Assembly (NCBI RefSeq): GCF_018785245.1
Contig: NZ_WQPL01000015.1
Coordinates: 1-64,000 of the forward strand
DNA from: Collinsella aerofaciens
Lineage (GTDB): Bacteria > Actinomycetota > Coriobacteriia > Coriobacteriales > Coriobacteriaceae
Reading direction: 5' to 3'
DNA length: 64,000 nucleotides
Shown here: one piece after another, positions 26,293 to 35,508 of the stretch
Layout: every line of letters starts with the position of its first letter
Position numbering within the stretch: position 1 is the first letter of the stretch
Program-made: the position numbers and the translations under genes
The notes under the pieces: model-generated
The model's input: only the letters and a program-made list of their open reading frames with translations
Database searches by the model: none
Told to the model about the DNA's origin: nothing

Positions 26293-28818
26293 ATGAGACG
26301 AGTGGGAACACTTGGCTTGGTGGCAGCGCTTGCCGCTATCTTGGTATCGCCGCTGCCGGCGCACGCCGAAGACGCATCGGGTGCCGTTACCTACAATGCA
26401 TGTAATGGGTATTCCTTTGAGAAGCTCTCGCATCCTACGGTAGGAACGTCGCAGCCGGATGGCATCGTCGACTACCAGGGTAACGGTGCCGTTGCCGTTC
26501 CGGGCGCCGATGGTAATACGGCCAACAACGAAGGCGATCGCGGCCAGAGCTACACTTGGGCGGCTGCGAGCTATGGTGACTGGCTTTATGTGGGCACCTG
26601 CTATGCGGCGATGGGCAACACGCTGACGCTCATGAACAGCACGCTGGGCGATTCCTTTGATGTCGAAACCATGCGCCTGACGCTGGAGGCCATGTTTAAC
26701 GGTACCTTCTTCTATGGACAGCAGAAGGAGGACGGCACGGCCGACAAGGACAGCGGCGGCATCTTGGTCAAGATTAATACCAAGACCGGTGAGACCAAGC
26801 TGCTACTTTCTGAATCGCTCAACGGCGTCGCTCCTTTGTTCCGCAATGCCGTGAGCTATAAGGGTAAGCTCTATTTCTGCGGCAGCGTCAGGACCAATGG
26901 CGGCAAAGGCGGCCTGCCTGCTGTATATGAGATTGATCCTAAGACGGATGAGTACAAAGTTGTTTATCAGGGCCTTTCGAGCATGCAGGATTACGGTGCT
27001 GCCTACAAGCAGGGCATTTCTACCGGTATCCGCGGCATGTGCGTCCATGATGGCCAGCTCGTCATCAGTAATGTGGGTAAAGACGCGGCCGGTAAGTTTG
27101 TGTCGACAATTCTGACGTCGCCTGACCCGTCGAAGGGCCAGGACAGCTTCATCGAGATTGCTAACTCGGACACGTTGTTTAACTATCCGGCGATTCGCTA
27201 TCAGGACAGCATCTACGGCGGCGCCATTTGGGATATGGTCTCGTACAATGGCCATCTCTATGCGACCATCTGCACCGGTACGCCCGAGAACGCTCCCGAT
27301 GATAACTCCATGCAGTCGTTTGCCATGGTTCGTGGCGACAAGAATGCCGACGGCAGCTATTCGTGGACTCCCATTGTTGGCGATCAGAAGACGGACGGTG
27401 CAAAGTACTGCTTTGGCATTGATCCTGCCCGCACCCGTTCTGGTGCTGCCAACCTCATCGTCTACAACGACTACCTCTATATCGGTGAATACAACGACGA
27501 GGAGATTGCTCTCGAGCGCATCCTGTTCAACAAGTCCAGCACCGAAGAGGGCGGCAAGAGCAGCATGGGCGGCGTTGACTGCTCGTTTGTGAATGCCAAT
27601 CTTGAGCAGTCGGTCAACATCTATCGCATGGACAAGGACGAGAACATGGAGCTCGTCGTTGGCGATCGCACCGATATGTTCCCCGAGGGCGGTATTTCCG
27701 GCCTGACTTCGGGCTTTGGCCGAAACGAGAACCAGTACATTTGGCGCATGCAGAAGTTCGACGGCAAGCTGTATATCGGTACCTTTGATACCGCGAGCCT
27801 GCTTGAGCCGATCGGCCAGTTCTCTAATGGCGACATTATCGATATGACGCCCGAGGAGTGGGACTCTCAGGTTCAGCGCCTTAGGGACCTGCTCGATCAC
27901 CTGCTCGACAAGAAATTGCCCGATGCCCCCATCGTTCCTGTGGACAAGCTTACGGACGATGATTCGAACGAAGCCGCCGATGTCGATGATTCGAAGGAGG
28001 CTGCCGATGTCGATGACGAGAAGACTGAGGTTGCTAAGGGCTTTGGCGATCTGAGCGATGCGTTGGATGAGGCTGCGGGCGATCTTTGCAATCAGGCCGC
28101 GACGATGTCCGCGGACGTTGAAGACGACGCTGCTTATGTTCGGAAAATCGATAGCGAGATTGCGTACTTCAAGTCCTTTGCCGATCAGTATCAGGACATG
28201 CTCGATAGCTATGAGAGCCTGAAGCAGCAGTACGAGGATGCCTATGGCACCGAGCTGCCGAGCGATATTCAGGATGCGCTCGATAAGCTGCTGAGCGAGG
28301 AGAACCTCAAGAAGTTGCAGAGTGTGCTCGTATGCATGCATTACCTGCACGATGCTGAGCGCGGCTTTGATATGTATGTGACCGAGGACGGCGTGAACTT
28401 TACGACGCTGACGACCAATGGCTTTAACGATCCGTATAACCATGGTCTGCGCACCTTTGCGGTGACCAATCAGGGTCTGTGCCTTGGTACCGCCAACCCG
28501 TTCTATGGTTGCCAGGTCTGGATCCAGCGCAAGGAGAATTCGGAGAATCCGGTTGATCCCGGTACTCCGGATCCGACGGAACCCACCGATCCTTCGCAGC
28601 CGGGTGGCGGCGATCAGCCTGGTGGCGGCCAGACGGGCGGCAACGACCAGTCGAGCAGCACCACGACCACCGTCACGACGACCGCTAAGAAGACTCCGAA
28701 GGACGGCTCGCTGCCTCGCGCTGGCGACTCGACCCTCACGCTGGTTTTGGGATTGCTGGCTGCAGCTGCCGCAGTGCTTGGCATTGCTCTCGTCTTGCGC
28801 AAGCGTTCTCGTCGCTAG
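26293..28818 (+). CDS. Large cell-surface protein with LPxAG sorting signal
   Basis: An 841-residue exported protein. It has a signal peptide (MRRVGTLGLVAALAAILVS, cleavage after AHA at about residue 25) and a long region with repeated blade-like segments (GDWLYVGTC, YKGKLYFCGS, YNGHLYATIC, YNDYLYIGEY, FDGKLYIGTF), which suggests a beta-propeller. A helical acidic segment with EAADVDDSK-type repeats follows (about 558-580), then a Pro/Thr/Gly linker. The cell-wall sorting signal is LPRAGD, a hydrophobic helix and RKRSRR. The sorting motif differs from LPxTG in having Ala. ATG 26293 follows GGGGAGG. The ligand is unknown. Confidence 0.88.
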   Translation: MRRVGTLGLVAALAAILVSPLPAHAEDASGAVTYNACNGYSFEKLSHPTVGTSQPDGIVDYQGNGAVAVPGADGNTANNEGDRGQSYTWAAASYGDWLYVGTCYAAMGNTLTLMNSTLGDSFDVETMRLTLEAMFNGTFFYGQQKEDGTADKDSGGILVKINTKTGETKLLLSESLNGVAPLFRNAVSYKGKLYFCGSVRTNGGKGGLPAVYEIDPKTDEYKVVYQGLSSMQDYGAAYKQGISTGIRGMCVHDGQLVISNVGKDAAGKFVSTILTSPDPSKGQDSFIEIANSDTLFNYPAIRYQDSIYGGAIWDMVSYNGHLYATICTGTPENAPDDNSMQSFAMVRGDKNADGSYSWTPIVGDQKTDGAKYCFGIDPARTRSGAANLIVYNDYLYIGEYNDEEIALERILFNKSSTEEGGKSSMGGVDCSFVNANLEQSVNIYRMDKDENMELVVGDRTDMFPEGGISGLTSGFGRNENQYIWRMQKFDGKLYIGTFDTASLLEPIGQFSNGDIIDMTPEEWDSQVQRLRDLLDHLLDKKLPDAPIVPVDKLTDDDSNEAADVDDSKEAADVDDEKTEVAKGFGDLSDALDEAAGDLCNQAATMSADVEDDAAYVRKIDSEIAYFKSFADQYQDMLDSYESLKQQYEDAYGTELPSDIQDALDKLLSEENLKKLQSVLVCMHYLHDAERGFDMYVTEDGVNFTTLTTNGFNDPYNHGLRTFAVTNQGLCLGTANPFYGCQVWIQRKENSENPVDPGTPDPTEPTDPSQPGGGDQPGGGQTGGNDQSSSTTTTVTTTAKKTPKDGSLPRAGDSTLTLVLGLLAAAAAVLGIALVLRKRSRR

Positions 28819-29240
28819 GCTCGACCACGCAGCTCGATGTCTTGGATATCGTCGAAGTCGATGGCGATATCCCTGAGTTTGAGCAGCTTGAACGTGGGGA
28901 GCACCTCATCGAGGATGCCGGTGCGGGCGCGGTAGCCGTACGTATCGTAATAGGTGACACGGACTAAGTCGCCACGTTTGAGGTCCTCGAGCTTTTTGGA
29001 GAGCTCGAGGGCTTTTTCTTCTGTCAATTCGCACTTGGGCTCAACGGTGATCTCTTGCTTGCGCACGAGCTCGTAGTATCCCGTGAGGGCGGCAAAGGGC
29101 ATAAACTGCGCGGCACGGCCGGCGCGGACGGCGCCGTTGGCGGTGAGTTTGGGGTCGGCGGAGCGACGTCTTCCCTCAGGGTCCGCTAGGCGTTCAAAAG
29201 GTGTCGGTGGCCGCATCGGCTGTTGTTGGGACTTAGGCAC
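28815..29240 (-). CDS. YolD-like family protein
   Basis: A 141-residue protein with the YolD signature RAAQFMPFAALTGYYELV and a C-terminal beta domain (DLVRVTYYDTYGYRARTG). YolD-like proteins are usually encoded with Y-family polymerases and may act as accessory factors, replacing UmuD. The GTG start at 29240 overlaps the end of the polymerase gene, so they are co-translated. Its stop overlaps that of the convergent surface-protein gene by a few bases. Confidence 0.88.
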   Translation of the reverse strand: MPKSQQQPMRPPTPFERLADPEGRRRSADPKLTANGAVRAGRAAQFMPFAALTGYYELVRKQEITVEPKCELTEEKALELSKKLEDLKRGDLVRVTYYDTYGYRARTGILDEVLPTFKLLKLRDIAIDFDDIQDIELRGRA

Positions 29241-30738
29241 GATGTCCTCCCACCTGATCGTTGCGTTCGCGTGCGGTGGCGCCAGCAGTAAAGCTTAATC
29301 CCTTGACGAGCGCGTTCTTGCCGTACTTGCCTTTCACGGCCAGGACGGCGCGCGCCAGGTCGCGCTCGCGCTCATCGGCCTTAACATCGCTAAACAGGTC
29401 GATAGTGGCAAATTCCTCGGGCATCAGATTGCCAAAGCCCAGATTGATGCGCTTGACCGGTCGCTTGGGGTCGACCGTTTGCGCCCACAGGTCATCGAAA
29501 TACCCCATGATCTTCTTAAACGAATTGGTGCGCTCGGGCAGCTTACGCGAGGCGTTGGAGTGTGCAAAGAGTGCGGCATAGCCACCGCGCGGTTTGCCGC
29601 CGTGCTCTCCCACAAAGATGCCATCGATTGCCTGCGCCTCGCGCACCAGGCGGCGCCGTTCGTCATCGCGCTGGACGGGCTTGGGCGCACGGGGCGCGAG
29701 CTCAGGGCTGGCGGTTGCGGTGGGTTCGATACTCGACGTGCTCGAGCGCAGGTGCCCGCATCCGTCCACATATTGCGCAGTACCGCTGGCGTCGAGGCGG
29801 CGGATGTCGGCGCGCTCGCTCGCGTAGCCCACAAAGAGCGAGATGCTGTCACAGACCACGTGCTTATCGACTAAGTCCAACACGGCGTTGTCGACCATCT
29901 CGCGCAAGACGGTGTAGGCCTGCTCGTAGGCATAGCCCTTCGAGAGCACCTGTCCTGTGGTAGTTGAGGTTGCCTGCGGACGATAGGCCTGGATGTCGGC
30001 GATGGTTGTCGGTTCGCGCCCAAAGGCGTGGTCGATGAGATACTCGGCATTGACGCCGAGCTCGTCGTAAAGTAGGTTTTCGTCGAGCGCGGCGACACCC
30101 ATTAGATCGTAGACACCGTATTTTTCGAGGCGGGCAGCCACGCCGGGGCCAATGCCCCAGATGTCGGTGATGGGGCGATGGGGCCAGATCTCCTTGCGAA
30201 AGGTCTCGTCGTCGAGTTTTCCGATGCGACTGGGCACGTGCTTGGCGGTGATATCGAGTGCAACCTTGGCCTGGAATAGGTTGGGGCCGATGCCGACCGT
30301 CGCCGTGATGCCGGTGCGCGCCAGGACCTCGTCGCGCAACATGCAGGCGAAGCCTTCCGTATCGGTGTGATAGAGGTCCAGATAGGGTGTCACGTCGATA
30401 AAGCACTCGTCAATTGAGTAGACGTGAACGTCTTGCGGGCTGACATATTCCAGATAGATGCCGTAGATTTGCGCCGACACTTCCATGTAGTGCTGCATGC
30501 GCGGTACGGCCTTGATGTAGTCGATGCCGTCGGGAATCTCGAACAGACGGCAGCGGTTGTGTATCCCGAGGTCCTTCATGGCCTGTGTGATGGCGAGGCA
30601 GATGGTCGTGCGCCCGCGCGATTCGTCGGCAACGACCAGGTTGGTGGTGAGCGGGTTGAGCCCGCGGTCAACGCACTCGACGCTGGCGTAGAACGTTTTA
30701 AGGTCGATGCAGATATAGGTGTGACGCTCGTGCCCCAC
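29233..30738 (-). CDS. Y-family DNA polymerase (UmuC/DinB-like)
   Basis: Error-prone translesion polymerase, 501 residues. The catalytic acids are in YICIDLKTFYASVECVDRG (start) and VYSIDECFIDVT (about residues 108-119). The little-finger domain lies beyond residue 240, and the extra C-terminal region is typical of the UvrX/UmuC-like type paired with YolD. GTG 30738 follows GGGAGGACGC. Two LexA-like boxes lie just upstream, between the promoter and the start codon, so it is probably SOS-induced. Confidence 0.93.
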   Translation of the reverse strand: MGHERHTYICIDLKTFYASVECVDRGLNPLTTNLVVADESRGRTTICLAITQAMKDLGIHNRCRLFEIPDGIDYIKAVPRMQHYMEVSAQIYGIYLEYVSPQDVHVYSIDECFIDVTPYLDLYHTDTEGFACMLRDEVLARTGITATVGIGPNLFQAKVALDITAKHVPSRIGKLDDETFRKEIWPHRPITDIWGIGPGVAARLEKYGVYDLMGVAALDENLLYDELGVNAEYLIDHAFGREPTTIADIQAYRPQATSTTTGQVLSKGYAYEQAYTVLREMVDNAVLDLVDKHVVCDSISLFVGYASERADIRRLDASGTAQYVDGCGHLRSSTSSIEPTATASPELAPRAPKPVQRDDERRRLVREAQAIDGIFVGEHGGKPRGGYAALFAHSNASRKLPERTNSFKKIMGYFDDLWAQTVDPKRPVKRINLGFGNLMPEEFATIDLFSDVKADERERDLARAVLAVKGKYGKNALVKGLSFTAGATARERNDQVGGHRA

Positions 30739-30750
30739 GCGTCCTCCCAT

Positions 30751-30810
30751 CAAACACATGTTCTTATCGAATACATGTTCGATAATACCCGCTCATCCGG
30801 ACATCGTCAA
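30751..30810 (-). promoter_or_regulatory. SOS promoter with two LexA boxes
   Basis: On the minus strand: -35 TTGACG (30805-30810), a 17-nt spacer and -10 TATTAT (30782-30787). These are followed directly by CGAACATGTATTCG (30768-30781) and AGAACATGTGTTTG (30751-30764), both good matches to the Gram-positive LexA box. The boxes cover the transcription start, as expected for repression of the polymerase-yolD operon. Confidence 0.8.
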
Positions 30811-30960
30811 AACCTGTCCCTTTTTGGCAGGCATGGTCGTGCGGTTGCATCGGGTATTTAACGCAGCCCTAAAGAGTGCGAAACAGCTCGGAAAACCTCG
30901 CTTCGTAGCATGAGCCTAGCGATTGGTGCTACCTACATGCACGGAAGGGTTGTGGAAACG

Positions 30961-31485
30961 ATGGTCAATTATGGGTTTGGTATGCCGACGCGCCTTGTTG
31001 CGGATGGAGACGTGGCTCGCTGGTGTGGACGATTGGTCGCTCACTACGGCGGCACCAAGGCGCTGGTCGTGCTGGGGGGCGACAAACATACGCGTGATGA
31101 GCTCGTCTCGGCGGCGCTCGGCTCGCTTGATCGAGCCCTGCTCGAGCGCGTGCTTTTTCGCCGCGGCTCGGTTGAGGGCGACGGGGGAGACGAGCTGATC
31201 GACGAAGCCGTGGCCCTGGCGACCGACGAAGGCGTGGACTTTGTCCTGGCGATCGGCGATGCCGATACTGCCGGCTTTGCGCGCGAACTCGCGCGTCGCA
31301 TGGCGGCGCTCGATGCCGGCGAAGACGGTTTTGTCCCTTATGGATGTATTGTCTCGGAGGGCAAGGTGCCTGCTGTCGTGGGAGCCGGCGAGGTTCCCGT
31401 TTTTGCCATTATCGCGCCCGAACTGCTTGAAGGCATTGGGTCTCCTCTGCGCGAGCTGCTCGGCAGCGTGTGCGCCGCGGCCTAA
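30961..31485 (+). CDS. N-terminal half of an iron-type alcohol dehydrogenase
   Basis: A 174-residue protein matching only the Rossmann-like N-terminal domain of iron-containing alcohol dehydrogenases (MVNYGFGMPTRLVADGDV, KALVVLGGDKHTRDEL, DFVLAIGDADTAGFA). The metal-binding C-terminal domain with its histidines is absent, so it cannot be a normal dehydrogenase. No downstream remnant of the missing half is visible. It may be a stand-alone nucleotide-binding protein or a decayed gene. ATG 30910 is an alternative start; ribosome binding sites are weak for both. A terminator follows. Confidence 0.6.
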   Translation: MVNYGFGMPTRLVADGDVARWCGRLVAHYGGTKALVVLGGDKHTRDELVSAALGSLDRALLERVLFRRGSVEGDGGDELIDEAVALATDEGVDFVLAIGDADTAGFARELARRMAALDAGEDGFVPYGCIVSEGKVPAVVGAGEVPVFAIIAPELLEGIGSPLRELLGSVCAAA

Positions 31486-31506
31486 TATCTGCCATAAAGT
31501 GCCAGG

Positions 31507-31569
31507 AAGGGACAGGTTAATTTTTATAGGTAAAGCGTTTGACCTGCCAAAATAAACCTGTCCCTTTTT
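31507..31569 (+). terminator. Long terminator hairpin with repeated arm
   Basis: The arms AGGGACAGGTT...ATTTT and AAAAT...AACCTGTCCCT pair over about 16 bp around a loop containing an AGGT/ACCT inner stem, and TTTTT follows. The right-arm sequence AACCTGTCCCTTTTTGG (31555-31571) occurs again at 30811-30827, upstream of the polymerase promoter, without its left arm. Confidence 0.7.
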
Positions 31570-31694
31570 GGTCGGTCGCCGTTTGGGGGCGGATTGGCAA
31601 CGCTCGCTGATTACGGTCTTGACCTGCGCTAGAATAGGGGCATCTGATTATCCGGGCGCATGGAGGTATGCGCCCGTATGTTGAGGAGGACTTT

Positions 31695-33389
31695 ATGGCA
31701 ACTGTTGCCGCACCTATCGACGCTACGTCGACCGCCGCTTGGAAGGCGCTCGAGGCCCATCAGGAGAAGCTCGAGGCCGAGGGTATCGACCTTAAGGCAT
31801 GGTTTGCTGCCGATGCGGAGCGCGTGAACAAGCTGAGCTTTGACGCCGGTGACCTGCACTTCGACCTGTCCAAGAACCTGGTGACCGATGAGACCGTCAA
31901 ACTGCTGTGCGATCTTGCCCGCGAGGTGAAGCTCGAGGAGCGCCGCGACGCCATGTTCTCCGGCGAGCACATCAACACCACCGAGGACCGCGCCGTCCTG
32001 CACACCGTGCTGCGCCGTCCGGCAAGCGAGAAGGGCCAGCTTATCGTCGACGGCCAGGATGTCGTCGCCGACGTGCACGAGGTTCTCGATCGCATGTATG
32101 CCTTCGCCGAGCGCGTGCGCTCCGGTGAGTGGAAGGGCGTTACCGGCAAGAAGATCGAGCACCTGGTGTCCATCGGCATCGGTGGCTCCGATCTGGGCCC
32201 GGTCATGGCCTACGAGGCTCTGCGTCCCTATGCCGACGCCGGTATCGACTGCCGCTACATCTCCAACATCGACCCCAACGACCAGGCCGAGAAGCTTAAG
32301 GGTCTGGATCCCGAGACCACGCTCGTGATCATCGTCTCCAAGACCTTCACCACGCTCGAGACCCTCACCAACGCCCGCGAGGTCAAGACCTGGATGCTCG
32401 AGCAGCTCAAGGCTCAGGGCGCTATCGATGGCTCCGATGAGCAGAACGCCGAGGCCGTGGCAAAGCACTTCGTCGCCGTTTCCACCGCACTCGAGAAGGT
32501 CGAGGCCTTCGGCATCGACCCCGCTAACGCTTTTGGTTTCTGGAACTGGGTCGGCGGCCGCTACTCCGTCGACTCCGCCGTGGGCCTGTCGCTGATCGTC
32601 GTGCTCGGCCCCGAGCGCTTCCAGCAGTTCCTCGAGGGCTTCCATGCCATCGACGAGTACTTCTGCAACACGCCGCTCGAGAACAACGCCGTCGCGCTGA
32701 TGGGCCTGCTCAACGTCTGGTACGTCAACTTCTTCGGTTCCAAGAGCCACGCCGTGCTGCCGTACTGCCAGTACCTGCACCGTTTCCCGGCCTACCTGCA
32801 GCAGCTCACCATGGAGTCCAACGGCAAGCACGTCCGCTGGGACGGCAGCGCTGTGACCTCCGATACCGGTGAGATCTTCTGGGGCGAGCCCGGCACCAAC
32901 GGTCAGCACGCCTTCTACCAGCTGCTGCACCAGGGCACCGTGGTGGTCCCGGCTGACTTTATCGCTTTCGCTAACACTGCCAACCCTGCGACCGACAGCG
33001 GCCAGGATGTCCATGAGCTGTTCCTGGGCAACTTCCTGGCCCAGACCAAGGCGCTCGCCTTTGGTAAGACGGCCGACGAGGTCCGCGCCGAGGGCACGCC
33101 CGAGCAGATCGTCCCCGCCCGCTGCTTTGAGGGCAACCGTCCGACGACCTCGATCTTCGGCGACACGCTGACCCCGTTCGCGCTCGGCGAGCTCATCGCC
33201 CTGTACGAGCACATCACGTTTGTCGAGGGTACGGTCTGGGGCATCGATTCCTACGACCAGTGGGGCGTCGAGTTGGGCAAGCAGCTTGCCAAGCAGATCA
33301 CCCCTGCCTTCCACGACGATGCCGCCAAGGCCGAGCAGGACGCTTCGACCCAGGCGCTCATCGAGTTCTATCGCGCGCATCGCAAGTAG
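31695..33389 (+). CDS. pgi: Glucose-6-phosphate isomerase
   Basis: Interconverts glucose-6-phosphate and fructose-6-phosphate in glycolysis. The 564-residue protein has the family segments [53 protein letters not shown] (signature), [11 protein letters not shown] and the C-terminal catalytic-lysine region [16 protein letters not shown]. The ATG at 31695 follows TTGAGGAGGAC. Codon use is that of a highly expressed gene. It is monocistronic, closed by a strong terminator. Confidence 0.97.
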   Translation: MATVAAPIDATSTAAWKALEAHQEKLEAEGIDLKAWFAADAERVNKLSFDAGDLHFDLSKNLVTDETVKLLCDLAREVKLEERRDAMFSGEHINTTEDRAVLHTVLRRPASEKGQLIVDGQDVVADVHEVLDRMYAFAERVRSGEWKGVTGKKIEHLVSIGIGGSDLGPVMAYEALRPYADAGIDCRYISNIDPNDQAEKLKGLDPETTLVIIVSKTFTTLETLTNAREVKTWMLEQLKAQGAIDGSDEQNAEAVAKHFVAVSTALEKVEAFGIDPANAFGFWNWVGGRYSVDSAVGLSLIVVLGPERFQQFLEGFHAIDEYFCNTPLENNAVALMGLLNVWYVNFFGSKSHAVLPYCQYLHRFPAYLQQLTMESNGKHVRWDGSAVTSDTGEIFWGEPGTNGQHAFYQLLHQGTVVVPADFIAFANTANPATDSGQDVHELFLGNFLAQTKALAFGKTADEVRAEGTPEQIVPARCFEGNRPTTSIFGDTLTPFALGELIALYEHITFVEGTVWGIDSYDQWGVELGKQLAKQITPAFHDDAAKAEQDASTQALIEFYRAHRK

Positions 33390-33421
33390 TCGCTGCTGTT
33401 AACGCATCGCGCCTTATAGTC

Positions 33422-33456
33422 AGGGGCCCGTATCCTATCGGATGCGGGCCCCTTTG
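33422..33456 (+). terminator. pgi terminator
   Basis: AGGGGCCCGTATCC and GGATGCGGGCCCCT form a 14-bp stem with one mismatch and a 4-nt loop, followed by TTTGCTTT. Confidence 0.85.
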
Positions 33457-33530
33457 CTTTGCCGTGGTCCCGGGGCGCACGGCCTTTGTGGAACATCGCC
33501 GGAGCGTCGCGCGCTGCGAGAACCCTGCGC

Positions 33531-34835
33531 CTAGATCTCGGCCTCCGCATGGCCTCGCTGCGCCTCGGGCAGCTCCCCGTAGAGCGGATGGTCTTCGAGC
33601 CTAAAGCGCTCGACCTGTTCGGGAGTGCGACCGCGTACAAAGAGCCACGAGCGATCAATCGGCGTCGCCATGAGCGTGCTGGGCAGCGCGTCGGCGCGGT
33701 CGGAAAACACCCGGGCACTCTCGGGATCCTGGAACGCCAGCACCAGATGCGTGTCGCAGTTGCCCATGATGGAGCGTGCGCGTGCCTCGCCATAGAGCGC
33801 ATCGAGCTGGTTGGTCGACTGCAGCAGCAGCGTTGCCCAGATGTTGCGGCTTCGGATAATCGAGAGCACGTTGTCGATCTGGGGGATCTGCAGATTTGCG
33901 AAGTCATCGAGCATAAAGCGCACGGGCACGGGCAGGCTGCCGTCGGGCTGCCTATCGGCCTCACGAATGAGGCCCATAAACGCCTGCGAAATAAAGAGGC
34001 CGGTCAGCGGATCGAGATTGCGGTCAATATCGCTCACGGTTACAAACAGGGCGCAGGGGGTGTGTCCCATGGAAGCGAAGTCCACCTGATGGCACTCACG
34101 ATAGAGCTGTGCCGCACCGTCGAATCCCAGACACATGACCTTTTCGGCAAGGATGCCGACGATGCTCGCGTGCATGCGCTCGGCATTTTGCGTAATGGCG
34201 TAGCGCCGCCATAGCGAGAGGGCATAGCTTTGGGGGTCGGTCGTGATCAGATCGTCAAACAATCGGGCCGTGGCACCGTCCTGCAGGTGCTCGATCAGCT
34301 TGATGACCGAGCTGATCGTCTGCTCGTCGGCGGGTAGCTGTTCGGTGATGTAGGCGATAAGACACGACAACAGGTTTGCCGCCGCATGATCCCAAAAAGG
34401 CTGGTTGTTGTCCTCGATGGGGCAGATGGCCTTTGCCACCGAGAGGATGTCCTGCTGGTTGGGCCTGCCGTCCGCCTTGTGGCGAATGTGCCTCAGGGGG
34501 TTGTAGCCGCAGCGCTCGATGCCGGGCGCAAGGGCCGGGACGGTGTTGAGGTCGGCGAAGTTGAGACATTGCACGCGGTAACCGTGGACCGCCAGCACGG
34601 GTCCCACTTCGCGACAGAGCGTGCCTTTGGTGTCGAGCACGATGTAGCTTGCGTTCATTTGCAGTAGGTTGGGCTTGAGGACGTTTCGGGTCTTGCCGGC
34701 TCCCGAGGGGCCGATCACAAGTGCATTGTTGTTGAGTCCCGTTTGGCGGGTGTCGCAGGAAAGCGTTCGATCCTTGGCGAGGATGGTGGACAATGCGGAC
34801 TCAGATGCGGCGAGGCGGCTGGCGAGGTTAGACAT
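33531..34835 (-). CDS. TraG/VirD4-like ATPase
   Basis: A 434-residue P-loop ATPase related to conjugative coupling proteins: Walker A ALVIGPSGAGKTRNVLKPNLL (about residues 38-58), then SYIVLDTKGTLCREVG, Walker B VRFMLDDFANLQIPQIDN, and the later LLLQSTNQLDALYG. Coupling proteins feed DNA to type IV secretion, but the N-terminal membrane helices are missing and no relaxase or secretion genes are nearby. The ATG at 34835 follows AAGGAGG and overlaps the ClpP gene by 8 bp, so the two are co-translated. Its function here is open. Confidence 0.8.
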   Translation of the reverse strand: MSNLASRLAASESALSTILAKDRTLSCDTRQTGLNNNALVIGPSGAGKTRNVLKPNLLQMNASYIVLDTKGTLCREVGPVLAVHGYRVQCLNFADLNTVPALAPGIERCGYNPLRHIRHKADGRPNQQDILSVAKAICPIEDNNQPFWDHAAANLLSCLIAYITEQLPADEQTISSVIKLIEHLQDGATARLFDDLITTDPQSYALSLWRRYAITQNAERMHASIVGILAEKVMCLGFDGAAQLYRECHQVDFASMGHTPCALFVTVSDIDRNLDPLTGLFISQAFMGLIREADRQPDGSLPVPVRFMLDDFANLQIPQIDNVLSIIRSRNIWATLLLQSTNQLDALYGEARARSIMGNCDTHLVLAFQDPESARVFSDRADALPSTLMATPIDRSWLFVRGRTPEQVERFRLEDHPLYGELPEAQRGHAEAEI

Positions 34836-35445
34836 GGGCGACCTCCTTGGTGGTCGAGAGGATTTCGTGGGCAAAGCCGAGCTCGACGGCGCGCTCGGCC
34901 GAAAGGTAGGTGTCTTTTGCAGTGAGGGACTGGATGCGCTTGGGCGTGAGGCCGCTGCGGTCCGAGAGGATTTGCGTGAGGGTCTTGCGGGTCTGCATGA
35001 GACGCCGGCTGGTTTCCTGAAGCGCAAGTGCCGAGCCGCCTGCCCCCTGGGGGATCAGCGGGTCGTGAATCATGAGCTCTGCATGGGGCGCCATACGGCG
35101 ATCGTCGCCGCCCATAAAGATCACGGCGCCCATGGACGCGGCGAATTCCAGGCAGACGGTGCGGATGGGGCACGATGCGAGGCGCATGGCGTCATAGATC
35201 GCAAGACCCGATCGCACGCTTCCGCCGGCGCTGGCGACAAATATGGTGATGGGGCGGCTGGGGTCGGTGGCATCGAGCAGGCGGATCTGCTGGCATAGGT
35301 CGTGGGCCATCGGGGTTTCGATGTTTCCCATGACGGAGAGCTCGCGACGGGCGAGCATCTCATCGTAAATGCTGGTGAGCGTGATACCTCGGGCGGATTC
35401 ACGCATGGTGAGGGGGCTGATGATGGGGGAATGATTGGTGTCCAT
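34828..35445 (-). CDS. ClpP-like serine protease
   Basis: A 205-residue ClpP-family protease: the oxyanion/substrate strand is FVASAGGSVRSGLAIYD, the nucleophile Ser is in LEFAASMGAVIFMGG, the His is in ELMIHDPLIPQG, and the Asp is in the TAKDTYLSAERAVELG region. The catalytic triad is therefore intact. It diverges from housekeeping ClpP (GGxxS environment, extended N-terminus) and lies in an operon with a TraG-like ATPase and an unknown protein, so it is likely an accessory paralogue. It is translationally coupled to the ATPase gene. Confidence 0.85.
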   Translation of the reverse strand: MDTNHSPIISPLTMRESARGITLTSIYDEMLARRELSVMGNIETPMAHDLCQQIRLLDATDPSRPITIFVASAGGSVRSGLAIYDAMRLASCPIRTVCLEFAASMGAVIFMGGDDRRMAPHAELMIHDPLIPQGAGGSALALQETSRRLMQTRKTLTQILSDRSGLTPKRIQSLTAKDTYLSAERAVELGFAHEILSTTKEVAHV

Positions 35446-35508
35446 GAGGACTCCTTTCTGTTGGTTGTGTTGTGGAATAGGATTGTTGCCCGCGGAGGGG
35501 CTGGCGGG

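Noticed and set aside
31619-31635. TTGACC and TAGAAT as a pgi promoter
   Set aside because: Only 5 nt separate the two hexamers; a 17-nt spacing is needed. The true promoter was not identified.
31629-33380. Long minus-strand open frame across pgi
   Set aside because: Shadow of a highly expressed, codon-biased gene; no ribosome binding site and Val/Leu/Asp-rich composition.
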